A DNA stretch of 11,725 nt. Source: Physocladia obscura (Eukaryota > Chytridiomycota > Chytridiomycetes > Chytridiales > Chytriomycetaceae). Location: the NCBI GenBank assembly GCA_027596945.1, contig JADGJH010001138.1, positions 1 to 11,725 on the forward strand, read 5' to 3'. A program made the translations under genes and the position numbers. Below are positions 1 to 7,883 of the stretch, piece by piece; within the stretch, counting starts at the first letter, position 1; each line of letters starts with the position of its first letter. The notes under the pieces were generated by a model. That model did no database searches. It was not told the DNA's origin and worked only from the letters and a program-made list of their open reading frames with translations.

Positions 1-85
1 AAGATAAAAAAAAATAATAGAGGGTTACAACACACGCTTCCTTTTTTTCCCTTCTTCTCTCTTTCCCACTGCACTTCTATTTAAC

Positions 86-1901
86 TCACTCCTCTACAGC
101 TATAGCACTACTACTAAACCACGGTATATGTGGAATCGGTGGCATAGGTGGCACCGGTGACCCCGAATTCGATGGCGACGACCCAAACCCAGAATTAATA
201 CTCATTCGTTGTCCCGCCTGACTCACTGAACGAACCAGCTCCACGGCCGCGTTTGCGGCACTCACCAAAATCGAGCCGCGGTTGATACGCTGCTGCGACG
301 ACCGTGACGATGCTGTCGACGCTTCATCAATGTCATCCTTTATGTACGGGTTTTCTTCCTTTTTCACGAGCGCATCTTCGAGGCGCTGCGATGTCATTAC
401 TTTGGAGAGGATTTTTTCAATGTAGAGCGTGAGAGCTTTTACTTCTGATTTTAATTCTGTGTTTTTTTTTTGTTTTTTTTGTTGTTGTTGTCAAGATCAG
501 AAACATTTTTGTTTTGGGTTTTACTTTTTTCGTTTGGACTCTCCAAGTCAAACTCCAGCTCATACTCCGCATTGCCAGCACTACGTCTCTTTGCGGCGAT
601 TTCGGCGCCGAGACTCGTTTCGGAATTGAGTTTCTGCATCAACGGCGTCTCACTAAGGAATTTTCCATTGGCAGTTTTCGTCTGCAGCAGAATATTGTAA
701 GATTCTGTCTCTTCAAGTAGATGCGCATTTTCTTGCTCGAGCTCGGATATGTCTGACGTGAGCGTTGATATGTGCGTTTGTGCTTGCGTGAAGCGAAGGA
801 TAGCTTCTTGTGTTGTTTTTTGGAGCTATTGTTTGTATATTGGAGATCAAACTGGGTTGCATATCAAGCAAAAATGATTCTTTTTCAGACTCGCTTGACT
901 TGCTTGTACTACTTATTTAAAGATTCGCTTAGATCATTTGAATGACCCGCTTCGCTCAGTATTGCCTCACACTGGAAATTTGATCCTCCAGCCCACGAAT
1001 AACCGCCTCCTTTTGTACAACTTCGGCTTTCAAAATACGTGTGGCAACGTCGTCTTGGATATTCGAGGAACGGCGTCGGTCAAGCTCGGAGAGACTAGTG
1101 GGAGGACTGAGTGTACGATTGAAGGATGGTCGAGGAGCGAGAGAAACGCGTGATTCTAAATATTTAAAAAATTTAAAAATGATTTTTAACTTGGTATAGG
1201 GTTGTCTGAATACCGCGATTAGGGAGTTTTTGCATTTTGATCACGTCACGCAAAGAATCTTCTTTTTCCTTGATTTCTTTGGTGAGGATTTCTTGGGTGC
1301 CAGCCTTTTATAATTTTTTCTTTCAGCATGTGATATTAAGTTTATAAGACAGTGTTGAACCTCTTTTTTCAAAACAGCTTCCAGATCAATGTTCTTTTTT
1401 GTGAGGGCACGATTCTCTTTCGACAGAGTGCTGACTTGCTTTGACAGCGTATATGTTTCTTCTTCAAGGCCCGATAGCGACGAGCGGGTGTCATTCAGAT
1501 CGGCGGAGGTTGACTCGAGCTGGGCGGTGAGAATGGCGGCACGCGACTCAGCATCGGCAAGTTGGGCGTGTAGCGCAACGAGATCGGCGTGGGCCTGGCA
1601 GGTGCAGCGGTGTTTGTACCGCGGCGATCGGATTGGAGATTGGTGTGTTAGTGTGGCGAGAATCAGCGTACGTGGGGGATTGTAGAAACGGCGGTCGCGG
1701 TTAGAGAATGTTTGCGTGCGGATTGTTGGACTAAACCTTGTCTGCGAGCTCCTTTGCCTTTGCGGCGCCTGACTTCAGCCTGTCTGCAAGGCCCACGATC
1801 ACCGCTGCTGCTACCGCTGCCTCGTCCGCGTTGCCGCCGCCCGCCAGCGTCGTCCGAAGCCCCGCCGCTTTCTCCACCAGCGTCGCCACCAATGTATCCA
1901 T
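86..1901 (-). CDS. Fungal-type coiled-coil protein, six exons, 448 aa
   Basis: Splicing joins exons 1901-1737, 1594-1361, 1304-1214, 1155-971, 825-525 and 456-86. The introns are 142, 56, 58, 145 and 68 bp, all GT...AG, and the joined frame has no stop. Residues 1-55 are Ala-rich. About 56-160 form heptad-rich coiled coil (LVALHAQLADAESRAA, then TLSKQVSTLSKENRALTKKN). A Ser/Pro/Arg-rich linker follows (SRVSLAPRPSFNRTLSPP), then a second coiled coil carrying ENAHLLEETESYNILLQTKT, then KALTLYIEKILSKV. The tail is low-complexity and Ser/Pro-rich. From memory, the 'LLQxKTxNGxF' and 'ALTLYIxKIL' stretches recur in unnamed conserved fungal coiled-coil proteins; I cannot give it a specific function. 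Scaffold or cytoskeletal roles are only inference. The start at 1901 is the first ATG giving a sensible N-terminus; an in-frame ATG near 2060 would add an AT-rich, unlikely extension. The intron 1360-1305 donor (GTTCAA) is weak, but removing it is needed to keep frame. Confidence 0.8.
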
Positions 1902-1985
1902 CAATCTCCAAATCCAAATTTCAAACTTAGCAAAATTCCTCACGTCATTGTTTTCAAGTGAAGTTGAAGTTTGGCGATAGAAAAC

Positions 1986-2832
1986 ATGTTTGAATTTTTG
2001 TTGACTTGGGTGCTTGTTGGAAATACACGTGTTTTCGTTGATTTTTTCATGCTGAACCAAGATCTTCTCGACAACATTTACTATTGCGTTATTTGAAGAT
2101 ACCTCTTCTGCCTACTAGTGCATCAACAACATCAAACCCGTTCTTACAAACTCCACGAACCAGGATTTTGAAGTGTATACATTTGTGTCGCCGGAAAACG
2201 TTACTCGGTCGATTTCTTACTATCCAACGTGCTGCTTCAAGTTCAGCAAAATGCTACACTGACAGCGCCGACTTCAATTTGCTTTCGTATGCATTGCAAG
2301 TCTTTGCACAGCCATTCCTAATAAAGGCCGAATATATCTAATCTCCCAATCAAGGCTGCTCTGCTCGGTCAATTATGAAAATATCGTTCCTTTTGTACCA
2401 AAATATAGAAAACAGTTTCATGTGGCTCATGAACAACGACACAGTACTGGTTAATTCAGAATGCAGTAGCAGTAATTGTCAAGGCACGCCAGTATCTGGA
2501 CGCCAAATTTCTATTGACTTTTGCTCGGGTGATCAGTTCCAGACGGTGTATGATCTCGATGCGTTTTCAAGTATTTTGGCAATTGTTAATTGTCTTGTAC
2601 TTGTACCTGCATCTGGAAGTTCTAGTTATTCTACTGGCTGCAGTGGCAACGGAAAATCTATATTGTTGCCGAAGCGTTTGGCGGTTTGGCGTTTGTTGCT
2701 TGCATGGTTTATGGATGCTATTGAAAATATTATTTTGATAAAAAGAAAGTGGCGAGTGAGGGACTTGGCGGAACAGAATTGGATGGTTATTCTTCAATTG
2801 AAGAAGTTCAACATGATAAAATAATATTATAA
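1986..2832 (+). CDS. Putative Cys-containing single-pass membrane protein, model unresolved (possibly decaying)
   Basis: No single ORF covers this, but pieces on the plus strand read like one protein. ATG at 1986 opens a hydrophobic start (MFEFLLTWVLVG). After a good acceptor at 2118 comes an ectodomain-like piece with N-glycosylation sites (TNSTNQDFEVYTFVSPENVT, then YYPTCCFKF). A 60-bp intron at 2241-2300 would keep that frame. Another frame carries VNSECSSSNCQG and DFCSGDQFQTVYDLDAF to about 2596. A 47-bp intron (2597-2643, acceptor CTGCAG) leads to a membrane span, KIYIVAEAFGGLAFVACMVY, and a polar tail ending SSIEEVQHDKIIL with stop at 2830. Two problems remain: no clean splice joins the middle pieces, and a TGA at 2722-2724 sits just after the span (a 39-bp intron 2707-2745 would remove it). 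A secreted type I receptor-like protein or its pseudogene is inferred; the family is not recognised. Confidence 0.4.
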
Positions 2833-2841
2833 AAAAAAAAT

Positions 2842-4273
2842 TTAATAGAATGATGGGCATTGCATCAACAATCCAGACTTAGCAAACGGCTCAAGGAATA
2901 TTCCGCAAGTTGTCAGCAGCGTAATCATTGTCCCTAGTCGTGCAATGAATGAGTTTTTTCCGTATTGTATACACTTTACAGTAATCACAAACCAGTCCAT
3001 CCGAATATTTCCAGAATTATTCTCCGTCCATTAGTCAACTTTTTAACTTTTACAGGCAAACAGCGCAAAAGACCTGTCTCAGCAACACAAAACATCCCAT
3101 GCATAACGAAAAACAAAAAATTCCTGCCGAATCTGTATTTTTCAAACTTCAACTCTGATTTATGCAACAGCAAGAAAAGCGTGTATTCGTGGAAAATCGC
3201 GGAAAACAGAAACGATACGGCTGTTGCAATAATAATGTCTGTTGTTGCTGCTGTGGATGCTTTCGACGCATTTAATTCGGGGTTTCGAAGGCCAGTGAGG
3301 AAAGACTGTGTTGGAGTGTATATTAAACGACGGATTATTGATTTTATAGGAATGTTCCATCTTCTTGACCACTAATTTTTTTGTATTTGGTTTAATTTTT
3401 TTGTTATGCTTAAGGCGGCTTCGAAAACGCACAAAATCGCACAACGATGTTGAAATTCCCGGAGTTTGAAATATTGGGACAAAGGGGGCTTTGAATACGA
3501 ATGACATTGGAAGAATCGCGCAGGTGTAAGCTATCAATAGAAAAAATAAGTGAAAAAAAAAGGAAAAAATAGCAACGCACTAACCAATATGCAAAACGCA
3601 ATAAAATGATACAGCGAAAGCAGCACGAACAGTCAAAACATCAAAATTTGTAGTAACTATCAACAGCATCATTGCATTCGCAGGACTTTTGCGTCGCAGA
3701 TATCGCTTCAACAGTGAAAATAGCGTCCAATGTCCAATAAGTATTGCAAATTCATTCAAATAAAATCCAACTGTCTGATTTTCGTACGAAATAGTCGCCA
3801 AACTCTGTTTCTTTTGCGTTCGTAATATTTTCTCGCTGCGAGAACGGATTGCTGAATTCGAGCTTGTCAATAGAAATTCGACATGATTGCCGAAAGACCA
3901 GGTGCGCGTATCGGATCTGTAACTCTTTTATTAACTCTTGTTTTTTTTTTTTTTAAGTTCACCTTTCATAAGTTGTGATTTCCCAAGAGCGCAGCAGTAA
4001 AACAAATGAAAGGCCTTTTGCGCATGCATCGATGATGTGATTTGAGGCTGGAAATATGAACGGGGCTCCGCCGTATAGAGATGCTGCGGCAAGTGAAAGA
4101 GTCAACTTTGAAGTTTGTTCGTGTTGGCTCAGTTTATAATAAAGCAATGGACTTGCAGCTAAAATAGATGGCTATGGGACAGATTAATGAACAGTCGCAG
4201 AATTTTGTGTTGAAGAAGGGTATTTGGCATGGATAAATACCAGCGTCAAGTTGGTGAATAATTTCCACATCAT
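2842..4273 (-). CDS. MBOAT wax-synthase-like membrane O-acyltransferase, five exons, frame broken near 2995
   Basis: Exons are 4273-4241, 4171-3963, 3916-3585, 3530-3433 and 3371 onward. The four introns (69, 46, 54, 61 bp) join to one frame of about 400 residues. The family is recognised from the fourth splice, which restores STSLCDFWSRRW (residues 218-229), the signature of the wax-synthase-type MBOAT domain. It is followed by FLFSAIFHEY with the expected catalytic His at about 285, then FFVMHGMF. Hydrophobic segments before and after fit a multi-pass ER enzyme that esterifies an alcohol or sterol with a fatty acyl group; the substrate cannot be told. In-frame TGA at 2985-2987 would cut the protein at GWTGL. 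One base out of frame, the sequence continues WFVITVKCIQYGKNSF and runs to TAA at 2842, matching the expected last helices. This is either a 1-nt deletion (pseudogene or assembly error) or a 32-bp intron at about 3055-3024. The start at 4273 has a stop just upstream in frame. Confidence 0.8.
2985..3000 (-). other. Frame break near the 3' end of the MBOAT gene
   Basis: Reading minus, GGATGGACTGGTTTGTG gives G-W-T-G-L-stop in the exon's own frame, while the next frame gives W-F-V-I-T and stays open for about 50 more codons. A single extra base here would yield the natural series G-W-T-W-F-V-I-T. The alternative is a micro-intron upstream, beginning GTAAAAGT and carrying a TTGACTAAT branch-like box. 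Confidence 0.6.
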
Positions 4274-4365
4274 TCTTCAAAACATAAATGCAGGAATCAC
4301 ACAATTACATTTTTAGTCCCGATAAAACTCAAAATAACAGTAGGATAATCGAAAATTAAAGATAT

Positions 4366-5036
4366 TCAGATTCTTGCACCACCAATCTGCCGATACCCAA
4401 TCGAACTTGTCACACTTGTTGAAGAAAACGACATGAATTTTGATGGCGTATTTTTCGCTTCCCGCAACTGATCTTCACTGACAGTTTTTTTATCCTCATT
4501 TCTGACCACTACCATAGCCGGCCCCAGCACATATTTCTCTCCATTAATCTCGAATCCTTTCGCAGCGGCGTGTCTCGATAGACTGAAAATGCACGTTACA
4601 ACTTGATTCATGTTCTTGCATTCGTACAAGTCAACCGTCATGAACCTTTCATGCGCAGGAACACCAAGCTTTTCGACTCTATCTAAGAAAGCGCTGATGT
4701 TTTCCATCTGTTTGAACGGCATGGGAGATTGGTGAACTTTGTGTATTGAGGGTGCAATTGGTGGCACCAGATTCAGCAAGATTTTGTTTACTAGGTCGCA
4801 GAGAACTGTTCCGTCTTTGAGAAGAGTGTAGAGAGAAGTTTCGGAGGGTAATTGAGTGTTTGTGATTACTGAGATGTAGGCGCGGGCGGCTTGCTCTTGG
4901 CTAGGGTCGTGTTTTGCTGCGGCTTTCATTGCAATCTTGGTTTGGTGATTAAAACGGAAATAATGAACTTGAAAGAGTACTTGTCTCCAACCTCCAAGTT
5001 CAAAGTCCCATAAACGTTGGTGGTTTGAGACATCAT
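4366..5036 (-). CDS. Transgelin/calponin-family CH-domain actin-binding protein, 204 aa
   Basis: Two exons, 5036-4992 and 4935-4366, are joined over a 56-bp intron (TTTTAAT branch-like box). This gives MMSQTTNVYGTLNLE then IAMKAAAKHD, a normal transgelin N-terminus; the single ORF from 4929 would lack it. One calponin-homology domain spans about residues 25-140: LLKDGTVLCDLVNKI, then MPFKQMENISAFLDRVEKLG, then FMTVDLYECKNMNQVVTCIF. After it come the family's SEDQLREAK stretch and a short C-terminal SSIGYRQIGGARI. That resembles a degenerate calponin-like repeat. Length (204) equals yeast Scp1 and vertebrate transgelin within a few residues. Such proteins bundle and stabilise actin filaments, for example at cortical patches or rings. 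An in-frame stop (TGA) precedes the start, although a minus-strand ORF ends only 1 nt upstream of it, so an extra 5' exon cannot be excluded. Confidence 0.88.
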
Positions 5037-5037
5037 C

Positions 5038-5459
5038 TCAATTGATCAATAGCACAATTAAAAACAAAACAAAAAATAAAAAATTCAGTTCTTCCCAAAC
5101 CCCATTCACCAGCCCATCCACACCGTACGGTGCAATGAGTAACCACTGTTTTTCATTTTTACTTGTTCTCACTGCGGCTTCACTTCTCAAATTGAAACTT
5201 TCAATAAAAGCCCGACTTCTGTTGATTTTGTTCAGGCGAAACGAACTTTTTGAATTCTGAAACACATGAGGCCTCAGAGTCAAAAAATACAGCGAATTGA
5301 ACTTTTTGATCGAATTAAACGTTCAATTCAAAAAACTAATTTTATTGTTGTATGATAAACATAATGAAGTGTGTTGTTCCATCAAGAAATAGTTAACTTT
5401 CGTTCAAACACCGATTGTGCTGCTATTATCGCAATAATCATAACAATAAGTACAACCAT
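5038..5459 (-). CDS. Possible small membrane protein, two exons (tentative)
   Basis: ATG at 5459 opens a strongly hydrophobic segment (MVVLIVMIIAIIAAQ) followed by SVFER. An intron starting GTTAAC near 5393 and ending at an AG near 5262, or one starting GTGTTT and ending in TTTCAG near 5257, would join it to an open stretch. That stretch reads RSEAAVRTSKNEKQWLLIAP then YGVDGLVNGVWEELN and ends in a T-rich hydrophobic tail at TGA 5038-5040. The charged middle part looks protein-like, but I do not recognise it. The stop would lie 1 nt before the transgelin gene's first ATG, which is unusual. The exon may instead belong to an alternative 5' end of that gene, or be noncoding. Confidence 0.28.
5294..5329. 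repeat. 9-bp inverted repeat, 18-bp loop
   Basis: GAATTGAAC at 5294-5302 is mirrored by GTTCAATTC at 5321-5329, so a 9-bp stem could form. It lies in an AT-rich stretch with no assured gene. Chance is a fair explanation at this base composition. Confidence 0.4.
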
Positions 5460-5512
5460 TCGAGAGAATGAAGAGTGTTTTTTTAATTCTGCAGCTTTAC
5501 TTTAATGATTAG

Positions 5513-5773
5513 GCGTACACTGATCCGTCAGACAATGCGCGTGCAATTACTATTTCCATTATTGCTGATGGCTCTTGCCGCATTGATAACGACGGATTTA
5601 TTGCTTCTGGGGTTATTACGGGTGGAAACGGCTCTTCGTCCGTGACTTTTACGGTGTCGTCGACAACCAGAACAACAAGCAGTGCAAAATCTGTTGAAGT
5701 TGCCACCAGTTATGAGGGTGGTGTTCTTATCTTTCTCGTTTGCGCTTTCACTTTCGTGTTTTCTTTGGCGTGA
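5513..5773 (+). CDS. Last exon of a putative secreted or surface-anchored protein
   Basis: An acceptor-like TTTAATGATTAG ends at 5512. The plus frame from 5513 reads AYTDPSDNARAITISIIADG, then SCRIDNDGFIASGVITGGNG, then a Ser/Thr-rich linker (SSSVTFTVSSTTRTTSSAKS), and ends in a C-terminal hydrophobic run (GGVLIFLVCAFTFVFSLA) before TGA at 5771. A Ser/Thr-rich stalk followed by a terminal hydrophobic segment with no charged tail suggests GPI anchoring. An AATAAA at 5801-5806 fits a plus-strand polyadenylation signal. The opposite-strand ORF here (5509-5706) reads less like a protein. Upstream exons are not resolved: a signal-peptide-like start, MSNHCFSFLLVLTAAS at 5135, and an open plus frame at about 5370-5505 are candidates. 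No family recognised. Confidence 0.45.
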   Translation, partial: AYTDPSDNARAITISIIADGSCRIDNDGFIASGVITGGNGSSSVTFTVSSTTRTTSSAKSVEVATSYEGGVLIFLVCAFTFVFSLA

Positions 5774-5800
5774 AATTTTTTTTTTTCAACAAAATAATAC

Positions 5801-5806
5801 AATAAA
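5801..5806 (+). terminator. Possible polyadenylation signal AATAAA
   Basis: AATAAA lies 28 bases after the TGA of the plus-strand exon ending at 5773. The window is AT-rich, so this is supportive only. Confidence 0.35.
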
Positions 5807-5838
5807 TTTGAATTTAGCTTTTTACGCAAAAATTCTTG

Positions 5839-6810
5839 TTAATTGCTCATTTTTCCTTTACTTATTTGAAATTCCTGAAATTTGTTTTTGTCCTTTCCAG
5901 AGTAGTCAGTTTTTTTTGCCGATTTTTGTGAAATCGCATCAGCCAAAACAATTTTAGTGTAAAAACTCGTCGCTTTTTTAAGCTTTCGACTTTCCAGTTT
6001 TTCTTTATGCAGTGAAAATTTCATCATCGCCAACGAAATGCCAATAGCAGTAAACATTCCATAAACTCCAACGCACCATCTTTCTTGATTTGTAAACGCG
6101 TATAAAATAAAGGCAATGAAAGTTCCAAATCCGAAACAAATTGCCAATATTCCATACCAAGAAATAATTAAAAACTTTCTGTCGATTATTGTATAGTCTA
6201 TTTTAGCCATTTGCAGATATTTTATCAACACTGTTATTAACGCAATGTCACAAATCAAAGCAGAAAGTCCAGAAAAACCCCACCCAATAAGTCTCACCGA
6301 TAAAAGTACCGACATTACCCCCTGGTTGTCACACAAAAAAATTTCTAGAAGCATAATGAGAGACGGAAAAAGAAGAATGAACGGAACTACAACGGCCAAA
6401 ACTTTTACGGTCTTTACGTATTTCGAAAATTGCAAATCAATGAGCGGGCTGGTTCGTAAATACGAGTAAGCCAAGTATGAAATCAGCACAAATGAATTGC
6501 AAAAATTTTGAAGAATTTCGATCGAAAATAAGTACACGTCTAAGTCGGGATAGGAAAGTATGATGCCTTCAGTTCCGAAACATGTTCCCAAACTTGTGAA
6601 AAATATCAAAAGGCATATGTTGAACGGCGACAGGTTCCATGACTCGTTGTGAATAACGTAAAGTTCTGTTTTCATGATAAACGCTAATATTCCGAGTATA
6701 AAAGCTGCCACCAGTGCAACCATGATATAACATATTAGTATTCCCGCATCTTTAAATTCAGGATCAGTTTCTTGAAGTTTGGGCATGTTAAAGCATTGGT
6801 AATGTGTCAT
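5839..6810 (-). CDS. Seven-transmembrane protein, tandem family copy A, 323 aa
   Basis: Single uninterrupted ORF. Seven hydrophobic segments lie at about residues 24-47, 62-85, 94-117, 133-158, 173-198, 213-238 and 244-266. A short N-terminus precedes them and a basic, Lys-rich tail of about 55 residues follows. This topology fits a receptor-like plasma-membrane protein. It is clearly a paralogue of the 292-aa gene at 7884-8762. Shared blocks are the N-terminal AG..ICY.M.AL, SPF..CLL, ISYL.YSYLRT.PL, the Cys at the end of TM4, YLQM.KI, FLIIS.YGI and W.VG.Y.M. I see none of the usual GPCR hallmarks (no DRY, no NPxxY, no retinal Lys context), so I do not assign it to rhodopsin, Ste3 or cAMP-receptor classes. 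No intron is needed. Ligand and coupling unknown. Confidence 0.82.
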   Translation of the reverse strand: MTHYQCFNMPKLQETDPEFKDAGILICYIMVALVAAFILGILAFIMKTELYVIHNESWNLSPFNICLLIFFTSLGTCFGTEGIILSYPDLDVYLFSIEILQNFCNSFVLISYLAYSYLRTSPLIDLQFSKYVKTVKVLAVVVPFILLFPSLIMLLEIFLCDNQGVMSVLLSVRLIGWGFSGLSALICDIALITVLIKYLQMAKIDYTIIDRKFLIISWYGILAICFGFGTFIAFILYAFTNQERWCVGVYGMFTAIGISLAMMKFSLHKEKLESRKLKKATSFYTKIVLADAISQKSAKKTDYSGKDKNKFQEFQISKGKMSN

Positions 6811-6984
6811 TTGCGAAAATCAATGTTAATCTTTCATGTAAAGAAGAAAAGAAAAATTTTTATCAAAAAAAAATATGCCAATCTTCTGTTATTTGTATAA
6901 CTTTTTTTATCAAAACTTTCAATTTTGTATTTTAAGTATGTTAAAGGTAGCAACTTTTATGTGTTGCCAGAACCCCAACATATA

Positions 6985-7785
6985 GCAATCCCAATTTTGT
7001 TCGACTTTATCCAACACCATTTTCATTAGAAAAACAACACAAGTGCAGTCGATGGTATATATACTGCAATGCCCCATTTTTAAAAATTTTTAAGAGCGTT
7101 TATGACCAAAAAAAAATATGCTCCAAACGCGAAACAAATCGAAAATATTCCATACCAGGAAACTAGGCGAAACCTTTATTCCACAATTGAATCCTGAGTT
7201 CGTGCTCTTCACAGATAAGGAACGTAAAAATTTATAAAAGCAATATCAGCCAACACGACAAGCACCCCAGAGAAAGCTCACGTATAAGTTTTGTTTCAGA
7301 GAGAAAATTAAAACTTTGAAGTTACCGCAAAAAATAAATGTAAGCACTGTAATAACGGACGGCAGCAACAAAATGTAAGGAATTATGATTGTGAAAGTTA
7401 TAGTATATATCGCTGAAACTCTGACTTTAAAAGTGGGAAAATTCGCAGGTATAAACACATCGAGTATGAGATCAAAGCCGAGGAATCGGTAAAGGTTTGA
7501 AGGATTGCAATTGAAAATATATACGCGTCTAATTTGACTGACGAACTTATGATTGCTTCAGTTGCAGTGCATATAATTAAATTCGCGAAATAATTTAGTG
7601 TGTATATACTGAAATGAGATACTCGAGATTTTCGCATTTTTTTTGCGTCTTTATTATGAATATTCCTGTTGTGACCATTATCAACGTTATTATCACAGTC
7701 ATAGTGTAGCATAAGTAAGTTTCTGTAGCTTGAAATTCAGAAATCTTCACTTCTTTTTCCAATTTTTTGTCCAATTTAACATTCA
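6985..7785 (-). pseudogene. Decayed middle copy (B) of the 7TM family
   Basis: Every block of the family can be found in order, but in shifting frames. TM1 reads TYLCYTMTVIITLIMVTTGI (about 7735-7665). A frame change at the A-run near 7640 leads to KSRVSHFS and ISYSMCLYLRIFPLLKSEF (to about 7425). A second change gives TM4, IIIPYILLLPSVITVLTFIF (to about 7325). A third near 7265 gives GVLVVLADIAFINFYVPYL, followed by two stops. The frame then reads RLVSWYGIFSICFAFGAYFF and WGIAVYIPSTALVLFF after another change, and ends with MKMVLDKV near 7000. At least four frame changes and several stops make it nonfunctional. The 7246-7458 and 7398-7712 open stretches are fragments of it, not separate genes. 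Confidence 0.88.
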
Positions 7786-7883
7786 GGCCTTTCCGCGATA
7801 TTTTAAGACTTTGAAATTTTGCTTAATTATTGAATCATACACAGGAAGGCACTTGAATTTTATTTTTCTCAGAATCTCATGAA

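Noticed and set aside
461..490. Poly-T/GTT run as a microsatellite of interest
   Set aside because: It is the pyrimidine-rich (A/C-rich on the minus strand) end of an intron in the coiled-coil gene.
1389..1930. Several GC-rich plus- and minus-strand ORFs with Ala/Arg/Pro-rich products
   Set aside because: They are shadows of the Ala-rich first exons of the coiled-coil gene.
2597..2860. Minus ORF of 97 residues and plus ORF from 2514
   Set aside because: Both are alternative frames of the plus-strand membrane-protein candidate; neither shows a consistent signal.
5509..5706. 65-residue minus ORF (MATSTDFALLVVLVV...)
   Set aside because: The plus-strand reading of the same bases has a more natural Ser/Thr stalk and terminal anchor plus a following AATAAA; the minus ORF has no matching context.
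6245..6469. Plus-strand ORF inside 7TM copy A
   Set aside because: Antisense shadow of the membrane segments.
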